12,168 bases of DNA from JBDHXE01 sp039810525 (GCA_039810525.1 JBDHXE010000063.1:1-12168), one strand, 5' to 3'. Shown: positions 1 through 7,551, counted from the first letter of the stretch. Made by a program: numbers and translations. The notes: generated by a model from the letters alone, not told the origin.

Positions 1-467
1 TGGTTCTACATCTACTGAACGCTGTTTGCGTTTAACTATGCCTTCTGCACTATTGAGATTGTCTCTGGCTTGTTGCTGATATTTAGCTAATCTTGTTGGA
101 TATTCTCTGTTAGCTACACTCAACTTTTTTTTATATCATTGGGAACAATTTTATCTTTAAGTACTTTTTGTACTATTTGGATTTGTTCCTCAATTTGTTC
201 TGTACTTACTTTATCGTGGTCTAATTTTTGAATACCGCACATTTCTTCCTTTGCTATACTCTGTGCATAAGCCAATAGTTTATCTACTTTTGCAAGCATT
301 CGCTTTTAATTTCATGATACTGATTTTCCCCATACGAAGCTATATTTATTGGCGTTAGCTTCTATTTTTGTCCCGTCTACATAGATCTCTTTAATATTAA
401 TTAATCCAAGTTCTGCAAACATTAAGGCTACTTGCTTAAATATTGCTTTTAGATAACTATTTAATTT
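1..467 (-). pseudogene. Degenerate IS1182-family transposase, truncated by window edge
   Basis: Reading the minus strand, the stretch starting at the minus-strand ATG 422-420 gives MFAELGLINIKEIYVDGTKI followed by ANANKYSFVWGKS, which is the hallmark block around the first catalytic Asp (VDGT) of IS1182-type DDE transposases. The open frame extends back to about 467. A TGA at 314-312 and a nearby TAA interrupt it, but a neighbouring frame supplies YHEIKSECLQK before the first frame resumes with KVDKLLAYAQSIAKEE, so two compensating indels are likely. A further frameshift falls in an 8-A run (125-132). After it come REYPTRLAKYQQQ and then, directly, the C-terminal-type motif EGIVKRKQRSVDVEP. 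In the family, a long central segment with GERNSYSKTD-like sequence and the remaining catalytic acids lies between these blocks, so an internal deletion is inferred. The gene continues beyond base 1. It cannot encode an active enzyme. Confidence 0.85.
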
Positions 468-640
468 CTTTCTCCAAATCAATTGATTCACTATTCAGCC
501 TTGTTTCCTGTTTATAAAGTTCAAATCTTTTTAAAGCTATGTCATATTCGCTTTTCTTTTCCTTTGTTTTTTCCTTGTCCTGAATACCAAGTTCTTTTTT
601 AGCTTTCTTTTCAGCTTCGGTTATGTTAAGTCGTTGATTT
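457..640 (-). other. Short open stretch without a start, Lys/Glu-rich
   Basis: About 60 minus-strand codons stay open upstream of the transposase relic and end at a TAG (459-457). The translation is charged and helix-prone, with EAEKKAKKELG and KRFELYKQETRLNSES as samples, but contains no ATG, and I recognise no family. It overlaps the first codons of the transposase relic in another frame. It may be the tail of a coiled-coil protein cut by the element, or part of the decayed element itself. Nothing in it supports a functional gene. Confidence 0.35.
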
Positions 641-888
641 TATTGATAGAAAATATTTCTGAATTTTCCAAGAATTTTCTTGCAATTTACCGAAATACTT
701 TTTGTAAGTTTGTAAAAATAGATTCAGTTTTTTGAAATATTAATTGAATTTGGTTTGAAATTGAAAATGAATTTAGGAAGATTGATTTAATCGTTAGGAA
801 AAATAAAGTAGAATTTAGGAAATATGAATTGAAATGAAGGAAATGAGAAGTATTCTAAAGGAATAATAAATTAATTTGGAGGAAAATT
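641..888. other. Non-coding spacer, purine-rich near its end
   Basis: No credible gene lies here. A TAnnTTTG match (TAAGTTTG, 705-712) could be a -7 element for the gene starting at 889, but no good -33 TTTG box sits at the usual distance. From about 773 to 885 the plus strand repeats short AGGAA-type words, most often as TTAGGAA, and ends in the Shine-Dalgarno site of the next gene. Confidence 0.4.
878..883 (+). promoter_or_regulatory. Strong Shine-Dalgarno site GGAGGA
   Basis: GGAGGA sits 5 nt upstream of the ATG at 889 and fixes that start. It is stronger than the sites in front of most other genes in the window, as expected if the gene was acquired or is highly translated. Confidence 0.6.
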
Positions 889-1497
889 ATGTCTGCATCA
901 GATTATATGCCGCAAAAAGACGGGGATTTGGTTCCCTGGACTGAAAATTTCTTAGCTGTTGCTATCACAAATACTGAAATCTTGGGTCTGGTAGCGGGTG
1001 ATTTAACTACATTAACAACGAAAAAATCAGATTATTCAACTGGTTTGAATAATGCCGTAGCAAAACAAGCCGAAGCAAAAGCCGCCACAGACAATAAAAA
1101 TATCAAAAGAACCGCATTGAAAGACAATATTCGTGTTTTGGTGAGGCAAATTCAGGCAAAACCCGGCGTTCCCGATAATATCAAGGTTTAATTAGGGTTA
1201 AAAGTTCCTGACCCTGTTCCAACTCCCACAGGACCATTTCCGTCGGCGGATACAACAATCGAAACTGTGGCAATTCATCAATACAGGGTGAAATGGAATC
1301 GCAACGGAAATCCTCAAGGAGTCATCTTCCTTATTGAAACTGCCTCTCAGCCGGTCGAACCATGGCAGATATTCGGTACAACAACAAAAACGACATTCGA
1401 TACAAATTTCAGCAATCCCGCAGTACCCACTTTTTCCCGAGTAAAAGCCCAAAAAGGTGATTTAATCAACGAAGCGGGGAATGTGGTATCAATCTAA
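889..1497 (+). pseudogene. Small fibronectin-type hypothetical protein gene interrupted by one in-frame TAA
   Basis: Codons 1-100 (889-1188) read MSASDYMPQKDGDLVPW and end at TAA 1189-1191. The same frame then stays open to 1495-1497 and encodes LGLKVPDPVPTPTGPFPS, a beta-rich segment with YRVKWNRNG and a closing DLINEAGNVVSI. This layout matches a family of about 200-residue hypothetical proteins: an N-terminal helical part with a YMPKKDADFxxW-like start and a basic LVRxIQAxP helix, then a proline/threonine linker beginning LGI.VPD, then a fibronectin-III-like domain. The TAA lies exactly at the helix/linker junction, so both halves are in register and only one codon differs from an intact gene. 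The first half alone could still be made. The base composition is visibly less AT-rich than the surroundings, which suggests transfer. The family's function is unknown to me, and there is no signal peptide. Confidence 0.75.
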
Positions 1498-1627
1498 AAA
1501 AAAATTATGTTTAAATTTATTAAATTAAGCATAATGAAAAATTTAAACTATTTAATTAAGAAGTGTAAAGGTGCTTTTATATATAATTCACATTTTTTTA
1601 ATATAAATAATAATTTAGGAGTTTTAA
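1498..1627 (+). promoter_or_regulatory. AT-rich spacer with a Shine-Dalgarno site for the 1628 gene
   Basis: The spacer starts with a run of nine A (1496-1504) and is extremely AT-rich. AGGAG at 1617-1621 lies 6 nt before the ATG at 1628 and supports that start. I see no clear TAnnTTTG element and no convincing GC-rich terminator stem. Confidence 0.45.
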
Positions 1628-2113
1628 ATGAAATTAAAAATTATTTTGTTCACTTGTTTTTTGTTGGCTAATGCAATTAACATATTCGCGTAAACATCAA
1701 GAACAGATCATGGTACTTGCCCAAAGGGTAGTGCAGTTAATCAATGGACTGCGACTTGGACATACGATGATAAAGGTCGTCCTGTTACTGGTGCAGGTAT
1801 TGATTGTGACGGTAATCCTTGGACAAAGGATTTTCGACAAATTTATCATGGAAATCCACCATTAGAAAACGATACAACTAGAGCCTGGATTTCAAATCTT
1901 AGCGGATCATCTGTTGTATTGGAAGCAAACAACTTGCCCCTTGTTGTAAGAGTGATTAATGAGCAAACAGGTGCATGGATGACCGATAATATCAATTTTA
2001 CAATTACTATGAGTAGTTTAACAATCGATATATCTACTTATGAACCCGGCATGTATGGGGTAGTTGTTATATACAATGATTTTCCAATACAAATGTTGGA
2101 CTTCATTAAATAA
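1628..2113 (+). pseudogene. Small secreted protein gene, interrupted by TAA just after the signal peptide
   Basis: From ATG 1628 the frame encodes a signal-peptide-like stretch (MKLKIILFTCFLLANAINIF plus Ala), then TAA at 1691-1693, then stays open to TAA 2111-2113. The downstream part (TSRTDHGTCPKGS, QWTATWTYDD, GAGIDCDGNPW, TTRAWISN, and a tail ending PIQMLDFIK) aligns almost without gaps with the intact neighbour at 2131-2622, well over half the residues being identical. In the neighbour the codon at the stop position is Leu (TTG). One substitution therefore separates this copy from an open gene. A good Shine-Dalgarno site precedes it. Only a 21-residue peptide would be made unless the stop is read through. 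A TTG at 1919 begins the last 64 codons but is an unlikely start. Confidence 0.8.
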
Positions 2114-2130
2114 AAGAAGAGATACAAAAA

Positions 2131-2622
2131 ATGAAAATGAAAATAAAAATTATCATAATCTCTTGCTTATTTTTATCATCATTAGTTCCGACGTTAGCTT
2201 TGACTTCTAAGACTACAACAGGAAGTTGTCCTAAAGGAAGTGCATTGCAACAATGGACTGCGACTTGGACGTATGATGATAAGGGACATCCACAAACTGG
2301 TGCAGGAATTGATTGTGATGGAAATCCTTGGTCAAAAGATTTACGTCAGACATATAATGGCAATTTACCATCTGACGAAGATACAACAAGGGCTTGGATT
2401 TCAAATTATACAAGTTCTTATTTAGAAGTCGCTGCAAATAAAGTCCCATTATCTTTCAGAATAATTAATATTCAAACTGGCAATTGGATGAGCGATGTTA
2501 TTCAATATGCAAGTCTAATTTCACCGCTTCAAATTGATATTTCTCAATTAGGGTTCGGTATATATGGGCTAGTTGTAATTTATAACAACTCTCCTATACA
2601 GATGATTGAATTTTCGAAATGA
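2131..2622 (+). CDS. Small secreted protein with T9SS-like C-terminal tail, unknown function
   Basis: The protein has 163 residues. Residues 1-23 form a signal peptide (charged MKMKIK start, hydrophobic IIIISCLFLSSLV, cleavage after TLA); there is no lipobox. Residues 30-95 hold a conserved core with QQWTATWTYDD, GAGIDCDGNPW and TTRAWISN. Its two cysteines (C33, C62) could form a disulphide outside the cytoplasm. Residues about 105-163 (SFRIINIQTGNW, QIDISQLGFGIYGLVVIY, end IEFSK) resemble a short type A T9SS sorting domain. The tail of the giant protein at 3055-7242 has the comparable pattern IKVFNISGEQ, SLSSGIYFVEI, VIIYK. The start follows the broken paralogue by 17 nt, after a weak AGAAGAG site. 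ATG 2137 is an alternative start, since both give a plausible signal peptide. The two genes look like a tandem duplication. The core belongs to no family I recognise; secretion is well supported, T9SS routing is inferred. Confidence 0.75.
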   Translation: MKMKIKIIIISCLFLSSLVPTLALTSKTTTGSCPKGSALQQWTATWTYDDKGHPQTGAGIDCDGNPWSKDLRQTYNGNLPSDEDTTRAWISNYTSSYLEVAANKVPLSFRIINIQTGNWMSDVIQYASLISPLQIDISQLGFGIYGLVVIYNNSPIQMIEFSK

Positions 2623-2631
2623 AAATTGAAA

Positions 2632-2643
2632 ATTCTTACTATT
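2632..2643 (+). repeat. 12-bp direct repeat, copy 1
   Basis: ATTCTTACTATT occurs here and again, exactly and in the same orientation, at 2976-2987. The two copies bracket the broken surface-protein fragment on the minus strand. This could be a target-site duplication or a deletion/recombination scar, but in AT-rich DNA chance is not excluded. Confidence 0.4.
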
Positions 2644-2660
2644 GCTCTTTAAAAACACCC

Positions 2661-2968
2661 TTACAATTTTTTTTGAGCAGTTGCAAGTTGTGGGAAAGCC
2701 ATCTTTAATCTGTCAATGTTAGCTTGTGCTTCCGGATCTCCAAGACCTCTTGAAAATGTTCTGACAATTGCCTGACCATTAACCTTACCTTTACTTGATT
2801 TGGGTCAGAATTAAAGGCAATGATAGTTGTTTGTTCAAAATATTTGCTCCAATCAACTGAGGTATTAGATAGCTCAATTAAATCATCTGTAGTAGCTATT
2901 TAGAAAGGATCACCCGAAGTACCCGAGCCACCTGAATATGTACCTGCAAAAGCAGAACAATAAATTTA
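2661..2968 (-). pseudogene. Fragment of a large surface protein (GLUG-type N-terminus), broken
   Basis: Read on the minus strand, codons below about 2968 give the end of a signal peptide (SAFA) followed by GTYSGGSGTSGDPF, a TAA at 2902-2900, then IATTDDLIELSNTSVDWSKY and FEQTTIIAFNSDPNQV. Large secreted Bacteroidota proteins with GLUG-like repeats begin their mature part this way, with Q at the place of the TAA (DPFQIATT). After NQV the frame changes near 2782-2797, and the remaining codons (KVNGQAIVRTFSRGLGDPEA, IDRLKMAFPQLATAQKKL, TAA 2663-2661) do not look like the continuation of that protein. The start of the signal peptide is lost. The piece is thus a remnant with one nonsense codon, one frame change and probably a deletion joining two unrelated parts. 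Confidence 0.65.
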
Positions 2969-2975
2969 TTTGATG

Positions 2976-2987
2976 ATTCTTACTATT
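2976..2987 (+). repeat. 12-bp direct repeat, copy 2
   Basis: This is the second exact copy of ATTCTTACTATT, 344 bp after the copy at 2632-2643. It lies just beyond the signal-peptide end of the broken surface-protein fragment. Confidence 0.4.
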
Positions 2988-3054
2988 ACTATAAAAATAA
3001 TTTGTATTTTCTAAAATCACCGCTTATAGTATATGATGTATGTTGTTTGCCTCT

Positions 3055-6000
3055 TTATTTATATATGATTACCTTTTCGGTTTTGGTATAAGGACCAGAA
3101 CTTATCTCTACAAAATATATTCCTGAGCTTAAAGATTGTATTGGGAAAATAGCATTGTATTCGCCATTTGCTAATTCTTGGTAATAATCAGAGAATATTT
3201 GTTCGCCACTTATGTTAAATACTTTGATAGTGCAATTAGATTTGATACCAATACCAAATTGGATATTCAAATCATTATTGAGTACTTTTGGAGTAAGATA
3301 ATATTTGTCGCCACTCATATTGAATTGTCTTAATTGGCTTACGCATTCTTGCTTGATATTAATTCTACCCATAGAGTTTCTGAAATCTATACAATTATTA
3401 TCTACTTTGATATTATTAATATTGATATCAGAATAGTTTAAAGAATCGTTAGGATAATATGTATCAAAAACAAGGTCCATTAAGTCAGTTGCTTGATTGA
3501 TAGCAGCACCATTCAGAGATTTTAGCTCTACCGACATTAATCCGGGCTTATTAATTTTGGTATTAGTATAGAATTTCCCTTCTATCGATTTTGAATATTT
3601 TATCAATGCTATATCTGGTCTGATAGCTTTGGGATTGTATTCTATATCGAAGGATAATTCTCTGATGGCTGTATTTTCGTTAAATATTGGGGCATCAATA
3701 TTTATAGTTATAGAAGATTTTTCTCCAATAGCACTAATTTGCTCTAATGGAGAAATAAAGGAATTAATTCTATATGCCAATGCCTTACCTATTATTTTCC
3801 CTTTTCTAACTAAGTCTGGATTTTCTTTGGTTCTTACTAATAGATTAGTAGATTTTTCGACACTAGTTAAGGGTTTGAAAATCATTTTAATCTCTTTTTG
3901 AGTTTGTGGCTCTAATTTGAATCCATTAATGATATCATCATCATTTACAAAAGATATTTCGGAGATATATTCGCTAAAATTGAGAGGTAATATGTTTAGC
4001 TCTGTATTGCCATGATTTGCTATAATGCTTGTAAATATATTTTCGGTATTAATGCAGGTTTCGGAGTACGAATCGCTTACGGTAAAATTCTGTTCTATTC
4101 CGCTGCCTTTTACTACAAATTCGGATTTTTGGTATTCGTCAGAAACAATATTGAGATTGCCAATTTTAGAGCCTACTGTATTTGGTGCAAATCCAATTGG
4201 CAATAACAAAGATTGGCCCGGTGCTAATTTAATTGGAAATGTTAGTTTTGATTTATCAAATTTGAATCCCATGCTACTATATTCATCCCAGTTTTCTGAA
4301 ATGGATTGATCGTCAGAAGTAATATCAAAAATAACAGCAGTATCAGCATATTGCCATTCATCATAGCTAAGATTATGAATACTAAATTGAATGATTTTTG
4401 GGTTGGCAAATGTTTGTATTAATACAGAACCAAAATCTTCTATATTTGATTTTAATTGAGGCACTACTCCAAAGCCTTTTAATTCGGCTTGAGTCTTGTT
4501 GTTATATTCATCAGTCAATTCTACTAACAACTTACTTTCGCCAACTACAATAGGGCGGAATGCAGCGGGTATTATAACTTTATCGCCTTGTTTGATTTCT
4601 TTGTTGTTTAGTGGTAATAAATTGATTTCGAAGCTTTCGGGATTATTTTGCTCTATCAATTTATAAGAATTAATTTTCAAATCTTTTTTGCCTTTGTTGT
4701 AAACTACAAAGGCTTTATCTTCATTATCAGGTAGATATGGTCCGGCTGGAATATTGTTACGATGTATTCTTTTTTTACCCCAATCAATTGATGTGCATGT
4801 AAGCCCGGGCTGCAAACCTCTAGCATTGATTGTACATACACTATCTTGTGAAATAGCGTCGCTTATAAATACAATAGAATCAACTAAGCTTGCATCATAT
4901 TTTACATTGTAAGTAATTTGAAAATCGAAATTATCGCCCGGAGCTATTATCAAAGGATTAGCTGGATCTATTATTCTATTGAAATTAGCGATTAATTGAT
5001 CGGAATTATATAGCCTATAGCCATTGACGATTAAATTAGAAACCCCTATATTTTTAATTGTAGCTACTTGTGTAACTGATGTATTAATTATATTGTCTCC
5101 AAAATTAATATCACTTACACTAATAATAGGGCTACCTACATTTGCTTCTAATCTTAGAGAATAATTAGTGCCACAAGTATCTGCAATACCTAAGGAGTCG
5201 AATACTAAGCCATCACTTAGCCCAGTGAAACTAATTAATATTTCATATTTATTATTAGCAGGTATAGCAATATTGTTGTTGCCGTTGCTTATATGGAAGC
5301 CTCTATCGCCATATTTGAGAGATAGCATAGGGATTGTAATATCTTGGTTAGAGTTGTTAATTAAATATATTGATTTGACCGTAGATTCAGTGGATTTGAA
5401 CGACCCAAAATTAACTAATTTTTTATCAAAATTAATTTGTGTAGGGTAATATTCAATAATAGCATCTGTAACATTAGAAGCTGCGTCCCAGAATTTAATT
5501 TTAGCTTTGGCGTATTGATTGATATCCAATACTTTAAGTTTCCAATTAATCAGTTTTTGAGTACCGGGTATTATTTTGTCTATTTCTATCAATTTAATGT
5601 TTTGCGATTCATTGCTTATAAATAGGTGGCCTGCAATATTAGAGGGTAGTGAAGATTTGTCAGCAATATCTTCGGTAGTACCTTCTATTATTCCACCGCA
5701 TTTAATATTCCACTTTACAATGGGAGCTAATTCATCAGTAGAACTTAAATCTTTCAAATTAAGACTTGCAGGCATACCATAAGATAATGTGTTTTTGTTG
5801 CCATACATTTCGGCAAAAAATGGTTTGTCTGATATAATGGAATATGCACCCTCGTTTTTAATTTCTAATGTAACAAGAGAATAGTTTTTGCCGTCTATTC
5901 CGTACAAAACTCTTTTTTGTAGTAGTTTTAAATCTTTGACTTTATTTATCAAAGTTTTAGAAATATTGAATTGGAATAAAAGCAATGAATCAGATAAATT

Positions 6001-7242
6001 CATATTATCATCTAATTCGGTGATTATATTAAGGTAATGGTTAGCAAAATCGCTTAGTGAATTAGCTGGCAAAGAGAAAAATGTTGATTTGGTAAATTGC
6101 TGGTAAGGGCTAACTATTTGCTTGAATGTACCACCTATAGGTATGGGTACTCCATCATCTTCTGTGCCAACAGAATAGCTTACTACATATATTTCTTTGT
6201 CTGATTGAATAGCATAAAATTTGCTATCACTAATATCTGATAATTTAATTTCTAAATAAGCATTATTAATTATACCATAAGGCTCTGTAATAGTGCCTAC
6301 GGGATAGTTGTTAATTCTTACTTCTGTATTAGCTTCTTTGGCATATATTCTTACTATTTTGCTTGATTTCCTATTATAAGAATTACCTACGAAATAAGTA
6401 TGCGACCAACTTTTGGTAGCTACTTCCATTTCGATTGTATAGTTACCCGGTTTGGTACCTAATGGTACGTTAGAGAATTGATTTGCGCTAATTACTGATA
6501 CTGGCAAACTTGCGTCAATAAAGCTACCGCTCAAATCTGAATTTTTACCATCAGATGAGATAACCCATACATCTCCTTTTTGGAGAGTTCTAGTAACTTT
6601 ATTATTAGGCAATAACCCATCTGATGTCTTTGAGTTATTATTGCCACCCATAGTAAAAGTTATTTCATTGTCATTATATGGTGAGGTAATTGTAATTATT
6701 GCTGGCAGACTGTTTAGTATGGGGTAGTATGCTACTGGGTCATTATAAGTCGATATAGTGTATTGTTTGCCTAATAGATTAGTTGGATAGGCTAGCATAG
6801 ATTCTGTAGAGTTATTATAGATAATAACTGCATAGCACGAAAATGCAACATCGCTACTTAAATATATTCCTGCCGCTCTATATATATCGCTCTTTACTGG
6901 TATATTATCACCTGTTTTGATATATGGCTGAGCTAATTCTGGTGTCAGTATAAATTCGGAGATTTCACCTGCTTTTACAGTGTTTTCGGTCTTATAGTTT
7001 TTACTTTGGATAGTAAGAGTAATTTTACCATCGGCTAATGGCATTGCATATATACGAATAGTATTGTTAGTATTTTGTAAATTTTCGGATAATGCAGGTG
7101 GAATGGACAAATAGAATTCAGTTCCATAATTATTTTTACCTATATCATTAGTTATTCTGTTGACGATCATCTGTTTTTCGTTAGCAGAATACATTAATGA
7201 AGGGAATAATATTATCAATAGTATAAAGTAAATTTTTCTCAT
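3055..7242 (-). CDS. Giant secreted T9SS protein with IgGFc-binding-like, ASH and cohesin-like domains
   Basis: The protein has 1395 residues. Residues 1-20 are a signal peptide. Residues about 37-380 resemble the IgGFc-binding protein N-terminal domain (GTEFYLSIP near the start, then SCYAVIIYNN, LPVSVISANQ and YVVSYSVG). Residues about 385-600 are further beta-rich, Ig-like segments. About five ASH/choice-of-anchor-D-like modules follow at roughly 602-703, 707-808, 816-925, 930-1048 and 1055-1155, each opening with a pattern such as INFGDN or IEDFGSV and closing near a LKGFGV or VKGSGI motif. Residues about 1158-1297 look cohesin-like (LSFDIEYNPKAIRPD). Residues 1313-1395 are a type A T9SS sorting domain (TIKVFNISGEQ, SLSSGIYFVEI, terminal VIIYK). 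It should cross the outer membrane by T9SS and be surface-anchored or released; an adhesive or structural role is inferred. The ATG at 7242 directly precedes a clear signal peptide, with only an A-rich leader before it. It appears to be monocistronic. Confidence 0.9.
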   Translation of the reverse strand: MRKIYFILLIILFPSLMYSANEKQMIVNRITNDIGKNNYGTEFYLSIPPALSENLQNTNNTIRIYAMPLADGKITLTIQSKNYKTENTVKAGEISEFILTPELAQPYIKTGDNIPVKSDIYRAAGIYLSSDVAFSCYAVIIYNNSTESMLAYPTNLLGKQYTISTYNDPVAYYPILNSLPAIITITSPYNDNEITFTMGGNNNSKTSDGLLPNNKVTRTLQKGDVWVISSDGKNSDLSGSFIDASLPVSVISANQFSNVPLGTKPGNYTIEMEVATKSWSHTYFVGNSYNRKSSKIVRIYAKEANTEVRINNYPVGTITEPYGIINNAYLEIKLSDISDSKFYAIQSDKEIYVVSYSVGTEDDGVPIPIGGTFKQIVSPYQQFTKSTFFSLPANSLSDFANHYLNIITELDDNMNLSDSLLLFQFNISKTLINKVKDLKLLQKRVLYGIDGKNYSLVTLEIKNEGAYSIISDKPFFAEMYGNKNTLSYGMPASLNLKDLSSTDELAPIVKWNIKCGGIIEGTTEDIADKSSLPSNIAGHLFISNESQNIKLIEIDKIIPGTQKLINWKLKVLDINQYAKAKIKFWDAASNVTDAIIEYYPTQINFDKKLVNFGSFKSTESTVKSIYLINNSNQDITIPMLSLKYGDRGFHISNGNNNIAIPANNKYEILISFTGLSDGLVFDSLGIADTCGTNYSLRLEANVGSPIISVSDINFGDNIINTSVTQVATIKNIGVSNLIVNGYRLYNSDQLIANFNRIIDPANPLIIAPGDNFDFQITYNVKYDASLVDSIVFISDAISQDSVCTINARGLQPGLTCTSIDWGKKRIHRNNIPAGPYLPDNEDKAFVVYNKGKKDLKINSYKLIEQNNPESFEINLLPLNNKEIKQGDKVIIPAAFRPIVVGESKLLVELTDEYNNKTQAELKGFGVVPQLKSNIEDFGSVLIQTFANPKIIQFSIHNLSYDEWQYADTAVIFDITSDDQSISENWDEYSSMGFKFDKSKLTFPIKLAPGQSLLLPIGFAPNTVGSKIGNLNIVSDEYQKSEFVVKGSGIEQNFTVSDSYSETCINTENIFTSIIANHGNTELNILPLNFSEYISEISFVNDDDIINGFKLEPQTQKEIKMIFKPLTSVEKSTNLLVRTKENPDLVRKGKIIGKALAYRINSFISPLEQISAIGEKSSITINIDAPIFNENTAIRELSFDIEYNPKAIRPDIALIKYSKSIEGKFYTNTKINKPGLMSVELKSLNGAAINQATDLMDLVFDTYYPNDSLNYSDININNIKVDNNCIDFRNSMGRINIKQECVSQLRQFNMSGDKYYLTPKVLNNDLNIQFGIGIKSNCTIKVFNISGEQIFSDYYQELANGEYNAIFPIQSLSSGIYFVEISSGPYTKTEKVIIYK

Positions 7243-7551
7243 AATATTTTCTTTTTATAAAACTTTTTATAAAATTGTAATCCTTATAGTATAATGACAA
7301 TTATAATAGAAAAATGTCTCAAAAAATAATAGTAATAATTGAAATTATTTTATTAAAGTATTATATTAAAATATATTTTATTGAGTTGTTTATTGATTTG
7401 AATTTAACTTAGCTTATATTGTTTGCTAATACCAAGGTCAATTTTTGCTATTATAACAAATTAAATTAAGTATATATTCAATATAATAGAGCTTGCAAAA
7501 TATCTTATATTTGTAAATGATTTTTATATTTATTCTAAGTATTGGTTGATT
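7243..7551. other. AT-rich intergenic region between divergent genes
   Basis: This spacer separates the giant minus-strand surface-protein gene from the plus-strand DUF268 gene and must hold both promoters. I find a plausible -7 element only for the plus strand (7506-7513). No CAAAnnTA (its minus-strand form) is visible. There is no open frame of note, no strong hairpin and no RNA gene that I recognise. Confidence 0.6.
7506..7513 (+). promoter_or_regulatory. Bacteroidota-type -7 element TATATTTG
   Basis: TATATTTG fits the TAnnTTTG consensus of the primary sigma factor in Bacteroidota. Transcription would begin a few bases downstream and leave a leader of about 30 nt before ATG 7552. The matching -33 TTTG box is not evident at the normal spacing, so support is partial. 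Confidence 0.4.

Noticed and set aside
650..662. Small hairpin AGAAA-ATA-TTTCT as a terminator or element end
   Set aside because: The 5-bp AT-only stem is too weak and easily arises by chance in such AT-rich sequence.
1198..1452. An 84-codon minus-strand open frame
   Set aside because: It is antisense to the second half of the interrupted 889-1497 gene, which has clear family-like features. The antisense translation is Cys/Arg-rich and looks like nothing known.
1919..2113. Separate 64-residue gene starting at TTG 1919
   Set aside because: It is the in-frame C-terminal part of the interrupted paralogue, aligned to the intact copy, and has no ribosome binding site of its own.
889..2902. Reassignment of TAA to an amino acid
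   Set aside because: Intact genes in the same window end in TAA at sensible C-termini (for example the giant surface protein after VIIYK and the 163-residue protein's paralogue end), so TAA works as a stop here.
3629..5782. Several plus-strand open frames of 62-94 codons inside the giant gene
   Set aside because: They lie antisense to a continuous 1395-codon gene with recognisable domains and have no start signals or protein-like motifs.
7546..7551. TTG at 7546 as start of the DUF268 gene
   Set aside because: It adds only two codons, and an ATG follows at 7552 with a plausible leader after the TATATTTG element.
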